This document shows, one piece after another, positions 55,164 through 63,802 of a DNA stretch of 64,000 bases. Under the pieces are notes generated by a model that was not told the origin of the DNA, did no database searches, and saw nothing but the letters and a program-made list of their open reading frames with translations. Position 1 is the stretch's first letter, and each line of letters begins with the position of its first letter. The stretch covers positions 249,186 to 313,185 of the forward strand of contig NZ_LMJE01000001.1 of the NCBI RefSeq assembly GCF_001429245.1. Reading direction: 5' to 3'. The position numbers were made by a program, and so were the translations under genes. This stretch comes from Rhizobium sp. Root274. GTDB lineage: Bacteria > Pseudomonadota > Alphaproteobacteria > Rhizobiales > Rhizobiaceae.

Positions 55164-55181
55164 CGTCTTGAAGAAAAGTGC
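55164..55181 (-). promoter_or_regulatory. 18-bp direct repeat copy 2, upstream of AraC gene
   Basis: Exact copy of CGTCTTGAAGAAAAGTGC, 30 bp upstream of the AraC start and 39 bp upstream of alr on the other strand. A TGCTAGGGT -10-like box for alr directly adjoins it (55180-55187), so the regulator could also affect alr. Confidence 0.65.
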
Positions 55182-55220
55182 TAGGGTCTGATCATCCCGC
55201 CCTGCAGACGCAAAGACCTC

Positions 55221-56387
55221 ATGACCGACAGATTTGACATCCTCGATGCGCCGGAAGATTTCCTCGCAGCCCCCCTCCGCCTGACGGTGGATCTTTCCGC
55301 CATTGCCGACAACTGGCGCGACATGGCAAAGCGCTCAGGAAAGGCGCGGACGGCGGCCGTGGTCAAGGCGGACGCATACGGCTTGGGGATCGAAGATGTC
55401 GGCCAAGTGCTCTACCGGGCGGGTGCGAGGGACTTCTTCGTCGCCGTGCCTGCCGAAGGCGCGACCCTCAGGCCCTATGCCCCGGAGGCGCGGATCTTCG
55501 TTCTCTCCGGCATCTGGCCGGGCCAGGAAGAGGTGTTCTTCGAGAACGACCTCGTGCCTGTCATCGCCTCCGAGGAGCAGCTCGCCTTCTGGATGGCGCT
55601 TCTCCCAGAGCGCGGACCCTATCCTTGCGCTATTCATGTTGATACCGGCTTCAACCGGCTCGGCCTCCCGATGGCGGAAGCCATTGCCCTTACCGACGAC
55701 GTCTCCCGCCCAGCGAGCCTCGATCCGGTGCTTGTCATGAGCCACCTTGCCTGCGCGGACGATCCGTCGTCCCCGATGAACCGGCAGCAGCTTGAGTCTT
55801 TCCGGCAGGTTAGCGCGGCTTTCGAAGGTGTTGATTCAAGCCTTGCAGCGTCTGCCGGCACCTTTCTCGGCGCGGACTATCACTTCGACCTCACCCGTCC
55901 GGGCATCGCGCTTTACGGCGGCGAGGCGGTCAATGGGGTGAAGAACCCGATGCGCACCGTCATCAAGGCGGAAGCCCGTATCCTGCAGGTGCGCGAGGCC
56001 AAGGCCGGCGAAACGGTGAGTTATGGCGCGAGCCATAGGCTTTCCCGCGACAGCCGGCTGGCAATCGCCTCGGTCGGGTATGCCGACGGCTATCTGCGTA
56101 ATCTCTCCGGCTCCGGCATCCCGCTCCGGCATACCGGCCTTGCCGGCGCGCGTGGCGTGATCGGCGGGCAGCCAGTGCCGGTCGTCGGCCGCGTCACCAT
56201 GGATCAGACGATCTTCGACGTGACGGATCTGGCGCCGAATGCAGCGCGCGGCGGCGACTATATCGAACTGATCGGCCCCTCCATGCCGCTCGACGATGTG
56301 GCACGAGCAGCCGGCACAATCGGCTACGAAATGCTGACCAGCCTTGGGCTGCGCTATGAGCGGCTCTATCTTGAGGGCGACGACTGA
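55221..56387 (+). CDS. alr: alanine racemase
   Basis: The product is 388 aa. The pyridoxal-phosphate lysine is in AVVKADAYGLG (about residue 49), and the second catalytic region is RPGIALYGG with VSYGASHRLS containing the Tyr of the other subunit. A DQTIFDVTD segment completes the C-terminal domain. It makes D-alanine for peptidoglycan in the cytoplasm. The gene belongs to the dnaB-alr-radA-cvpA-purF order of rhizobia, here interrupted by a toxin-antitoxin pair. Confidence 0.95.
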   Translation: MTDRFDILDAPEDFLAAPLRLTVDLSAIADNWRDMAKRSGKARTAAVVKADAYGLGIEDVGQVLYRAGARDFFVAVPAEGATLRPYAPEARIFVLSGIWPGQEEVFFENDLVPVIASEEQLAFWMALLPERGPYPCAIHVDTGFNRLGLPMAEAIALTDDVSRPASLDPVLVMSHLACADDPSSPMNRQQLESFRQVSAAFEGVDSSLAASAGTFLGADYHFDLTRPGIALYGGEAVNGVKNPMRTVIKAEARILQVREAKAGETVSYGASHRLSRDSRLAIASVGYADGYLRNLSGSGIPLRHTGLAGARGVIGGQPVPVVGRVTMDQTIFDVTDLAPNAARGGDYIELIGPSMPLDDVARAAGTIGYEMLTSLGLRYERLYLEGDD

Positions 56388-56458
56388 GGACTGGCGCGGA
56401 CGGATTTGTTCTGCTATTGTTCCGCGCATCCCATTTAAGTCACTGTACGGAGTCCACC

Positions 56459-56713
56459 GTGCCGAGCATCCAGTTGAGCCAACAAGACGCTGAATTTGTC
56501 GAGGAACAGATGAATTCTGGCCTCTACGAGAGCGCTGACGCGGTGGTCACTGCCGGTCTTGCGCTGCTGCGAGAGCGGGATGAAGCCACCCTTCGCATGC
56601 TCATCCAGGAAGGCATCGATGATGTTGAAGCGGGGCGCGTTCACACCTATGAAAATGCGGAGGCCTTCTTGGCCGACATGAAGCGTATGTTCGAAGATGC
56701 CCGCGAGCCGTAA
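56459..56713 (+). CDS. ParD-type antitoxin
   Basis: The product is 84 aa from a GTG at 56459 with GGAG 6 nt before it. It reads MPSIQLSQQDAEFVEEQMNSG in ribbon-helix-helix style, with YESADAVVTAGLALLRERDE as the conserved ParD/CC2985 helix part and an acidic C-terminus that should bind the toxin. It overlaps the toxin gene by 17 bp. An upstream ATG at 56417 is in frame but lies in the probable promoter. Confidence 0.87.
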   Translation: MPSIQLSQQDAEFVEEQMNSGLYESADAVVTAGLALLRERDEATLRMLIQEGIDDVEAGRVHTYENAEAFLADMKRMFEDAREP

Positions 56714-57011
56714 GGTCATCTGGTCCAGCGCTGCGCGCGATGACATGCAAAGGATCTACGGCCACATTGCGCAGTTCAACCCTTCATCTGCAGACACTTT
56801 CACACTCGATCTTTATCGCAAAATCGAAACTCTTGCCGCACTCGGCCTCACTGGCAGCCGACCTCCCGGGTTGGGCAATGTCATTCGCGTATTTACCTAT
56901 CGAGACCGACGTTTCTTTGTCAGGGTCTCTGATCAATCTCTGATCGTCCTGCGCGTCATGCACGGCCGCCAAGACATCTCCCCCAACGATTTCCCCGAAA
57001 GCGATCCATAA
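56697..57011 (+). CDS. ParE/RelE-family toxin
   Basis: The product is 104 aa. It has the ParE pattern KVIWSSAARDDMQRIYGHI at the N-terminus, followed by the RRFFVRVSDQSLIVLRVMHGRQDI C-terminal strands in which ParE/RelE residues lie. Its start is inside the antitoxin gene, so the pair is coupled. ParE toxins poison DNA gyrase. radA begins 3 nt after its stop, so radA probably shares the transcript. Confidence 0.87.
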   Translation: MPASRKVIWSSAARDDMQRIYGHIAQFNPSSADTFTLDLYRKIETLAALGLTGSRPPGLGNVIRVFTYRDRRFFVRVSDQSLIVLRVMHGRQDISPNDFPESDP

Positions 57012-57014
57012 TTC

Positions 57015-58418
57015 ATGGCCAAAGCCAAGACCCAATTCATCTGCCAGAACTGTGGCACGGTTCACTCCCGCTGGGCGGGCAAATGCGATGGCTGCGGCGA
57101 GTGGAACACCATCGTCGAGGAAGATCCCATGGGCGGGATCGGGTCGGGTCCGGGCAAGGTGCCGAAGAAGGGGCGCGCCGTGGCCCTTACCGCCCTGTCT
57201 GGTGAGATCGAGGAAGCGCCACGTATCCCGACCGGCATGGGGGAACTCGACCGTGCCACCGGTGGCGGCTTTGTGCGCGGCTCAGCCGTGCTGATCGGCG
57301 GCGATCCAGGGATCGGCAAGTCGACGCTTCTGATGCAGGCGGCAGCAGCGCTCGCGCGCCGTGGTCACAGGATCATCTATGTCTCGGGCGAAGAGGCCGT
57401 CGCGCAGGTCAGGCTTCGCGCACAGCGGCTAGGGGCTGCCGATACCGACGTGCTGCTCGCGGCCGAAACCAATGTCGAGGACATCCTCGCCACCATTTCC
57501 GAAGGCAAGCGGCCGGATCTCGTCATCATCGATTCCATCCAGACTCTCTGGAGCGACACCGCCGACAGTGCGCCGGGTACGGTCACCCAGGTGCGCACCG
57601 GCGTCCAGGCGATGATCCGCTACGCCAAGCAGACGGGTGCCACCATGGTTCTTGTCGGCCACGTCACCAAAGAAGGCCAGATTGCCGGTCCTCGGGTGGT
57701 CGAGCACATGGTTGATGCCGTCCTCTATTTCGAAGGGGATCGCGGCCACCACTACCGGATCCTGCGCACCGTCAAGAACCGCTTCGGCCCCACCGACGAG
57801 ATCGGCGTCTTCGAAATGTCCGACAAGGGCCTGCGCGAAGTCGCCAATCCATCCGAACTCTTTCTGGGCGAACGCAATGAAAAGGCGCCCGGTGCTGCCG
57901 TCTTTGCCGGCATGGAAGGCACCCGCCCCGTGCTTGTCGAAGTGCAGGCGCTGGTGGCTGCGACATCGCTTGGAACACCCCGCCGTGCGGTGGTCGGCTG
58001 GGATTCGTCACGGCTTGCCATGATATTGGCGGTCTTGGAGGCGCATTGCGGGGTGCGGCTGGGGCAGCATGACGTCTACCTTAATGTAGCAGGCGGTTAC
58101 AGGATCAGCGAGCCTGCAGCGGACATGGCCATCGCATCTGCTTTGGTTTCATCGCTTGCCGGTATTGCCCTTCCGGCCGATTGCGTCTATTTCGGCGAAG
58201 TCAGCCTGTCAGGGGCGGTGCGGCCGGTGTCGCATACGGCCCAGAGGCTGAAAGAGGCGGAAAAGCTCGGTTTCTCCGCTGCGGTCTTGCCGGCTGCCTC
58301 GCCGGACCTTCCCAAGGGTTCGCAGGGCAAATGGAGGGAAGTGGACAGCCTTCCCGATCTTGTGGCGCGCATCGCCGGTTCCCGGCTGAAGGCGCCAACG
58401 GATCAGGAGGATGGTTGA
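57015..58418 (+). CDS. radA: DNA repair protein RadA
   Basis: The product is 467 aa. An N-terminal C4 zinc finger (CQNCGTVHSRWAGKCDGCGEW) is followed by a RecA-like domain with Walker A GGDPGIGKST and the RadA motif KNRFGPTDEIGVFEM, then a Lon-like C-terminal domain (DVYLNVAGGYRISEPAADMAI). It promotes branch migration in recombination. It starts 3 nt after the ParE-like toxin. Confidence 0.97.
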   Translation: MAKAKTQFICQNCGTVHSRWAGKCDGCGEWNTIVEEDPMGGIGSGPGKVPKKGRAVALTALSGEIEEAPRIPTGMGELDRATGGGFVRGSAVLIGGDPGIGKSTLLMQAAAALARRGHRIIYVSGEEAVAQVRLRAQRLGAADTDVLLAAETNVEDILATISEGKRPDLVIIDSIQTLWSDTADSAPGTVTQVRTGVQAMIRYAKQTGATMVLVGHVTKEGQIAGPRVVEHMVDAVLYFEGDRGHHYRILRTVKNRFGPTDEIGVFEMSDKGLREVANPSELFLGERNEKAPGAAVFAGMEGTRPVLVEVQALVAATSLGTPRRAVVGWDSSRLAMILAVLEAHCGVRLGQHDVYLNVAGGYRISEPAADMAIASALVSSLAGIALPADCVYFGEVSLSGAVRPVSHTAQRLKEAEKLGFSAAVLPAASPDLPKGSQGKWREVDSLPDLVARIAGSRLKAPTDQEDG

Positions 58419-58508
58419 TCCGGTCCGACGCGTGACTTAACGCGTTGCGGCGGTATCGCGGTGACAATCAGGTCGGTTCCGTCCGGCTAAGTCTTGGAGT
58501 TGGTGTCT

Positions 58509-59126
58509 ATGCCCATTACGATTTTCGACGGTATCGTCATCGGCGTCGTGCTGTTTTCAGCGGTGCTGGCGATGGTGCGCGGCTTTTCGCGCGAAGTGCT
58601 GTCCATTGCGAGTTGGGCCGGCTCCGTTGCCGCGGCCTATTACCTTTACCCGCTGCTCCTGCCTTACGTGAAGAACTACACCAGCGATGATCGCATTGCG
58701 CTCGCAGGCTCCGCCGGCATCATCTTCATCGTCGCCCTGATCGTGATCTCCTTCATCACGTCACGCATCGCGGATTTCATCATCGACAGCCGCATCGGCG
58801 CGCTTGACCGGACGCTCGGCTTCCTCTTCGGTGCCGCGCGCGGCCTCTTGCTGCTGGTCGTCGCCGTCGCCTTCTGGAACTGGCTGATCGACGTTCGCCA
58901 GCGTCCGGACTGGGTCAACAATGCCAAGTCCAAGCCGTTCCTGGATTCGCTGGTGCTGAAGCTCGAAGCGGTCTTGCCCGATGATATCGAGCCGCAGATC
59001 CGCGAGCGCATTCTCGGCCGTGAAGAGCCGCAGGCCGATACCACGGGCGACAATGCACCGGCAGAACAGGCGCCGGCGGACCAGACGCCGTCCGACGACA
59101 CCCCGGCACAACCGGCGACACCTTAA
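58509..59126 (+). CDS. cvpA: CvpA family membrane protein
   Basis: The product is 205 aa from the ATG at 58509. Four transmembrane segments in the first 125 residues have the CvpA pattern (FDGIVIGVVLFSAVLAMVRGFSREVLSIASWAGSVA, LDRTLGFLFGAARGLLLL). The C-terminal 50 residues are a Pro/Ala/Asp/Gln-rich tail (PADQTPSDDTPAQPATP). CvpA in E. coli is needed for colicin V production and sits before purF; its basic function is unsettled. Confidence 0.92.
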   Translation: MPITIFDGIVIGVVLFSAVLAMVRGFSREVLSIASWAGSVAAAYYLYPLLLPYVKNYTSDDRIALAGSAGIIFIVALIVISFITSRIADFIIDSRIGALDRTLGFLFGAARGLLLLVVAVAFWNWLIDVRQRPDWVNNAKSKPFLDSLVLKLEAVLPDDIEPQIRERILGREEPQADTTGDNAPAEQAPADQTPSDDTPAQPATP

Positions 59127-59265
59127 GAACACACTGTTCATCGCGCGGCCTTGGCGCCGCGCGAACCGACACCCATATCAACGCCGCCGGATCGGGACAG
59201 ACCGGCGGCTTAGCCGTTAGAAGCCCAGCATCCTTGCATCTGTCCCCGGAGCAAAGGCCCTCGCC

Positions 59266-60756
59266 ATGAAGCAGATCAGCCCTTCTTATGTCGTGTATGG
59301 CAGCCATGACGACAAGTATCACGAGGAATGCGGGGTCTTCGGGATCCTCGGGCATCCGGACGCTGCAACGCTGACCGCGCTCGGTCTTCACGCGCTCCAG
59401 CATCGCGGCCAGGAAGCAGCCGGTATCGTCTCTTTCGACGGGCGTCAGTTCTACACCGAGAAGCACATGGGCCTGGTCGGCGACCACTATACCAACCCGG
59501 TGACGCTGGCGAAGCTGCCCGGCCCTCAGGCGATCGGCCACACCCGCTACTCGACGACCGGCGAAGTGGCGCTCCGCAATGTCCAGCCACTGTTTGCCGA
59601 ACTTGAAGAAGGCGGCATCGCCATTGCCCATAACGGCAACTTCACCAATGGCCTGACGCTGCGCCGCCAGATCATCGCAACCGGCGCGATCTGTCAGTCG
59701 ACCTCCGACACCGAAGTCGTTCTGCATCTCATCGCCCGCTCGCGTCACGCCTCCACCACCGACCGCTTCATCGACGCCATCCGCCAGATGGAAGGCGGCT
59801 ATGCGATGATCGCGCTCACCCGCACCAAGCTGATTGCCGCCCGCGACCCGATCGGCATCCGGCCGCTGGTCATGGGTGATCTCGACGGCAAGCCGATCTT
59901 CTGTTCGGAGACCTGTGCGCTCGACATTATCGGCGCCAAGTTCGTGCGCGACGTGAAAAACGGCGAAGTGATCATCTGCGAAACACAGGCCGATGGCTCG
60001 GTCACCATCGAATCCCGCATGCCGGCGCGTCCGCAGCCGGAACGCGTCTGCCTGTTCGAATATGTCTATTTCGCCCGGCCGGATTCCGTCGTTGCCGGCC
60101 GCAACGTTTACACCACCCGCAAGAATGCCGGCATGAACCTCGCGCTCGAAGCGCCTGTCGACGCCGATGTCGTGGTGCCGGTTCCCGATGGCGGCACGCC
60201 GGCGGCACTCGGCTACGCGCAGCAGAGCGGCATTCCCTTCGAATACGGCATCATCCGCAACCATTATGTCGGCCGCACCTTCATCGAGCCGACCCAGCAG
60301 ATCCGCGCCTTCGGCGTCAAGCTCAAGCATTCCGCCAACCGGGCGATGATCGAGGGCAAGCGCGTGGTGCTGGTGGACGATTCCATCGTGCGCGGCACCA
60401 CCTCGCTGAAGATCGTGCAGATGATCCGCGACGCCGGCGCCAAGGAAGTGCATATCCGGGTCGCAAGCCCGATGATCTATCATCCCGACTTCTACGGCAT
60501 CGATACGCCGGATCGCGACAAGCTGCTTGCGAACCAGTATGCGGGCGACGAGGCCATGGCGAAGTATATCGGCGCGGACTCGCTTGCCTTCCTGTCGATC
60601 GACGGCCTTTACAAGGCGGTCGGCGGCAAGCCACGCGACCCGGCCAACCCGCAGTTCACCGACCACTATTTCACCGGCGACTATCCGACCCGCCTCGTCG
60701 ACAAGGAAAGCGAGAAGCCGGGCCGCAAGGAATCCATGCTCGCCGCCAACGGCTGA
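59266..60756 (+). CDS. purF: amidophosphoribosyltransferase
   Basis: The product is 496 aa. The N-terminal nucleophile Cys22 lies in EECGVFG after a 21-residue propeptide, which must be removed. HALQHRGQEAAGI and HNGNFTN belong to the glutaminase domain, and VVLVDDSIVRGTTS is the PRPP-binding motif. It makes phosphoribosylamine, the first step of purine synthesis. The C-terminal CxxC of the Bacillus Fe-S type is absent here (YFTGDYPT), so no cluster is expected. Confidence 0.97.
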   Translation: MKQISPSYVVYGSHDDKYHEECGVFGILGHPDAATLTALGLHALQHRGQEAAGIVSFDGRQFYTEKHMGLVGDHYTNPVTLAKLPGPQAIGHTRYSTTGEVALRNVQPLFAELEEGGIAIAHNGNFTNGLTLRRQIIATGAICQSTSDTEVVLHLIARSRHASTTDRFIDAIRQMEGGYAMIALTRTKLIAARDPIGIRPLVMGDLDGKPIFCSETCALDIIGAKFVRDVKNGEVIICETQADGSVTIESRMPARPQPERVCLFEYVYFARPDSVVAGRNVYTTRKNAGMNLALEAPVDADVVVPVPDGGTPAALGYAQQSGIPFEYGIIRNHYVGRTFIEPTQQIRAFGVKLKHSANRAMIEGKRVVLVDDSIVRGTTSLKIVQMIRDAGAKEVHIRVASPMIYHPDFYGIDTPDRDKLLANQYAGDEAMAKYIGADSLAFLSIDGLYKAVGGKPRDPANPQFTDHYFTGDYPTRLVDKESEKPGRKESMLAANG

Positions 60757-60791
60757 GCCACACGACCAAAGAGCATACGACAGGAATTTCC

Positions 60792-61532
60792 ATGACCATC
60801 GACCTCAAGGGCCGGATTGCGCTCGTCACCGGCGCCTCGCGCGGCATCGGCTATTTCACCGCGATCGAACTCGCCAAGGCCGGCGCCCATGTGATTGCCT
60901 GTGCCCGCACGGTCGGCGGTCTCGAAGATCTTGACGACGCTATCAAAGCCGTCGGCGGTTCGGCGACGCTGGTGCCCTTCGATCTTGCCGACATGGCCGC
61001 GATCGACCAGCTTGGCGGTCACATCTTCGAGCGCTGGGGCAAGCTTGATATCGCCGTGTTGAATGCGGGCGTGCTCGGCGTCATCTCGCCGATCGGCCAT
61101 GTCGAGGCAAAGGTCTTCGACAAGGTCATGACGATCAATGTCAACGCCACCTGGCGGCTGATCCGCTCGCTGGAGCCGCTTCTTATCAAGTCCGACCAGG
61201 GCCGCGTTCTGATCCTGTCTTCCGGCGCCGCCCACAAGTGCAAGCCCTTCTGGGGTCCCTACTCGGCCTCCAAGGCCGCCGTCGAGGCGCTCGCCCGCAC
61301 CTGGGCTGCCGAAACCCAGCGCCTGCCGCTGCGTATCCTCTCGGTCGATCCGGGCGCCACCCGCACCGCCATGCGCGCCCAGGCCATGCCCGGCGAAGAC
61401 CCGGACACGCTGCCGCATCCGTCCGAAGTCGCCGCCAAGCTCTTGCCTCTGGTCGGACCGGAGCAGACGGAAACCGGCAAGCTCTTCGTCGTGCGCGAAG
61501 GTAAGATCGTCGACTACCGCATGCCGGAGTAA
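60792..61532 (+). CDS. SDR-family oxidoreductase
   Basis: The product is 246 aa. It shows TGASRGIGYFTA, NAGVLG, the Ser in LILSSGAAH and YSASK as the active site, plus the SDR C-terminal SVDPGATRT. It is a classical NAD(P)-dependent dehydrogenase with an unknown substrate. It follows purF after 35 bases and is likely co-transcribed with it. Confidence 0.92.
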   Translation: MTIDLKGRIALVTGASRGIGYFTAIELAKAGAHVIACARTVGGLEDLDDAIKAVGGSATLVPFDLADMAAIDQLGGHIFERWGKLDIAVLNAGVLGVISPIGHVEAKVFDKVMTINVNATWRLIRSLEPLLIKSDQGRVLILSSGAAHKCKPFWGPYSASKAAVEALARTWAAETQRLPLRILSVDPGATRTAMRAQAMPGEDPDTLPHPSEVAAKLLPLVGPEQTETGKLFVVREGKIVDYRMPE

Positions 61533-61588
61533 CGGGTTCCAGCCCAGGCGCCTGCCGCCAGGCAGTTGCCTCGTTTCAGGACTGATAC

Positions 61589-62470
61589 ATGGCCCCCAGA
61601 GATCTTGCCGCCTACCTCTACCTGTCTCTGGCGTGGGGGCTGTCCTTTCTGCTTCTGCTGCACGTCGTCGACGCCTTCGGCTGGATTGGGGCGGTGACAT
61701 TTCGGTGCTTCATCGCAGGCGCCCTGCTCTATCTGATCGCCCGGGTCATGCGCCGCAGGCTCGACTTCAGCGCGGGCTGGCTACCGTTCGCGGTGGTTGG
61801 CGCCACCACGGTGGCGGGCCAGCTCATTGGCCTCTCTTACGCCACGCCGCGCATCGGGACGGCCATGGCGGCAATCTTCGTGGCTGCCATTCCGCTCTTT
61901 TCCATGGTGATTGCCCAGCTCTGGGGTCTGGAGCGGATCACGCCGCAACGGGTCCTCGGCCTTGTTCTCGGAACGATCGGCATCGTCATGCTTGTCGGCT
62001 TTCCGGCAGTGCCGGTGACGGCGGCCTTTCTGATCGGTTGTCTGGCGATGATCGGATCGACCTTTTCCGCCGCCTTCGGCAGCAATTATGCGAACCGCCA
62101 TCTGGCGGGGACCGGCCCCTGGGAGGTCACGATCGGTTCGTTCATTTCAGGCGGCGTCATCGCCTTTCCGCTGCTCTGGTTTGTGCCCGTTCCCGGAACG
62201 CCTGCGCCGCTCGACTATCTCTATCTCTTCGCCCTTGCAGCATTGATGAGCGCGCTCACATACGTGCTCTATTTCGGGTTGGTGAAAAGCATCGGGGCGA
62301 CGGCGGCTATCAGCGTCGAATTTGCCGTGACGGTCGTGGCCGTTCTTGTCGGCGCGCTAATCCTTGATGAACCCCTGACCCTGCTGCAGCTGTTCGGTGG
62401 CGCGGTCATCATCGCCGGCTGTTCGCTGGTGCTCGGGATTGTCCGGCTGCCGCCGCGTCGCGTCGTTTGA
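61589..62470 (+). CDS. EamA/DMT-family membrane transporter
   Basis: The product is 293 aa with ten transmembrane segments in two EamA repeats (YLSLAWGLSFLLLLHVVDAFG at the start of repeat 1; YLFALAALMSALTYVLYFGLVKSIGATAA in repeat 2). Members export amino acids or metabolites. It lies 56 bases after the SDR gene. Its stop abuts the stop of the convergent GGDEF gene. Confidence 0.9.
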   Translation: MAPRDLAAYLYLSLAWGLSFLLLLHVVDAFGWIGAVTFRCFIAGALLYLIARVMRRRLDFSAGWLPFAVVGATTVAGQLIGLSYATPRIGTAMAAIFVAAIPLFSMVIAQLWGLERITPQRVLGLVLGTIGIVMLVGFPAVPVTAAFLIGCLAMIGSTFSAAFGSNYANRHLAGTGPWEVTIGSFISGGVIAFPLLWFVPVPGTPAPLDYLYLFALAALMSALTYVLYFGLVKSIGATAAISVEFAVTVVAVLVGALILDEPLTLLQLFGGAVIIAGCSLVLGIVRLPPRRVV

Positions 62471-63721
62471 TCAGGCGCTTCTGAGGCGCCTGCGGTTGGC
62501 TTTTGGCGGCGGCTCGTTGGCGATCAGCGCCAGCTTCCCGGCAGTGTCCGCCAAGAGTGCGGCCGGCTCGAAGAGGCGCACGCAATTGCGTCCATCGGCC
62601 TTGGCCCGGTAAAGGGCGGAATCGGCGCTGGCAAGCAGCGGATCCAAAGCGGTACCCCGCTCTGATGCCTCGCTCACACCGATGCTGACTGTCACCTTCA
62701 AGCCAGGATGGGAGGCGATGACGATCTCGGCCACGGCCCGACGCAGATTGTCTGCCAGCGCAACCGCCGTCTGGGCGTTGGTGCGCGGCATGAGACAGGC
62801 GAATTCCTCCCCGCCGATGCGCGCAAAGAGCCACCCCTTCGGCAATCGCTGCTCAATGGTGCGGGAAAACGCCACCAGCACCTGATCGCCCGCCGCATGT
62901 CCGTGGGTATCGTTGACCAGCTTGAAGTGGTCGATGTCGAGCAGCAACAGGCTTGCGCCCTCTTCCTGCAGCAGGATGCGGCTCGCTCCCGATACGAAGG
63001 TGCGGCGGTTGGCCAGATTCGTCAGCGGATCGCGCTCCGAGGCCACGCGGTATCGCAGTTCGTCCCGCTCCTTGCTCAGCATCAGCAGGGCGACGAGCGA
63101 CAGAACGATCATCATGGAATTCGCCAGAACAACATAGGCAAACCAGGGCGCGGGGCTGCCGTCGGCGGCATAAGCCGGTGCCACGAAGATGCAAAGCGGG
63201 ACCGATGTCAGCCAGACGATACCCCGGACGGCGTTTGTGATCGCCGCCAGATGGCGTGATGGCAATGGTTCCTTCTTGGCGCGGGCAAACATCTTGCCGG
63301 CGGCCAGCAGGCAATAGGTCGCAACAAGAATGCCGAGCACCGAGGTCTTCACCTCCATCGACTGCTGGAAAAGCGGGGTGAACCAAAGCATCATCCAGGC
63401 AACCATTCCAGCTGCGGCTTTCGGCAGAGAGACCCTTTCGCCTTCGAAGGCCATGACGGCCTGCCAATAGAGACCGACGGCAAGCACGCCCAGACCCAGA
63501 CCGATACAGGACGACAGAAACAGCGGCAGGCTGTGGCGTCCGGCATGCAGTCCCATGGTCAGGCACGCGGCCACGCCTGCGGCCACCAACAGAGGCATCA
63601 CCGGGCCACAGCGACTGCGCTTCCACATGTAGATCGTCACCAGCGTCGAAATGGTGGTGATCAGGGCATGGACGACCATGATCGTCGGCAGATGCAGGCT
63701 TGTGTCCATGTCGGAAATCAT
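62471..63721 (-). CDS. membrane-bound diguanylate cyclase (GGDEF)
   Basis: The product is 416 aa from the ATG at 63721 (63709 is an alternative). Six to seven transmembrane segments form an N-terminal sensor of about 235 residues. The GGDEF domain has RDPLTNLANRRTF, LLLLDIDHFKLVNDTHGHAAGD and an intact active site RIGGEEF. The inhibitory I-site RxxD is absent (the aligned residues are PKGW). It should make cyclic di-GMP from GTP without the usual product inhibition. Confidence 0.92.
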   Translation of the reverse strand: MISDMDTSLHLPTIMVVHALITTISTLVTIYMWKRSRCGPVMPLLVAAGVAACLTMGLHAGRHSLPLFLSSCIGLGLGVLAVGLYWQAVMAFEGERVSLPKAAAGMVAWMMLWFTPLFQQSMEVKTSVLGILVATYCLLAAGKMFARAKKEPLPSRHLAAITNAVRGIVWLTSVPLCIFVAPAYAADGSPAPWFAYVVLANSMMIVLSLVALLMLSKERDELRYRVASERDPLTNLANRRTFVSGASRILLQEEGASLLLLDIDHFKLVNDTHGHAAGDQVLVAFSRTIEQRLPKGWLFARIGGEEFACLMPRTNAQTAVALADNLRRAVAEIVIASHPGLKVTVSIGVSEASERGTALDPLLASADSALYRAKADGRNCVRLFEPAALLADTAGKLALIANEPPPKANRRRLRSA

Positions 63722-63802
63722 CTCTGACGGGTAAGGGCAAGGCCTTCTACCCTGCGGGATCGACCTTGAAAAAGGCTTAACTTGATAAGCGAGTATCCAC
63801 AT

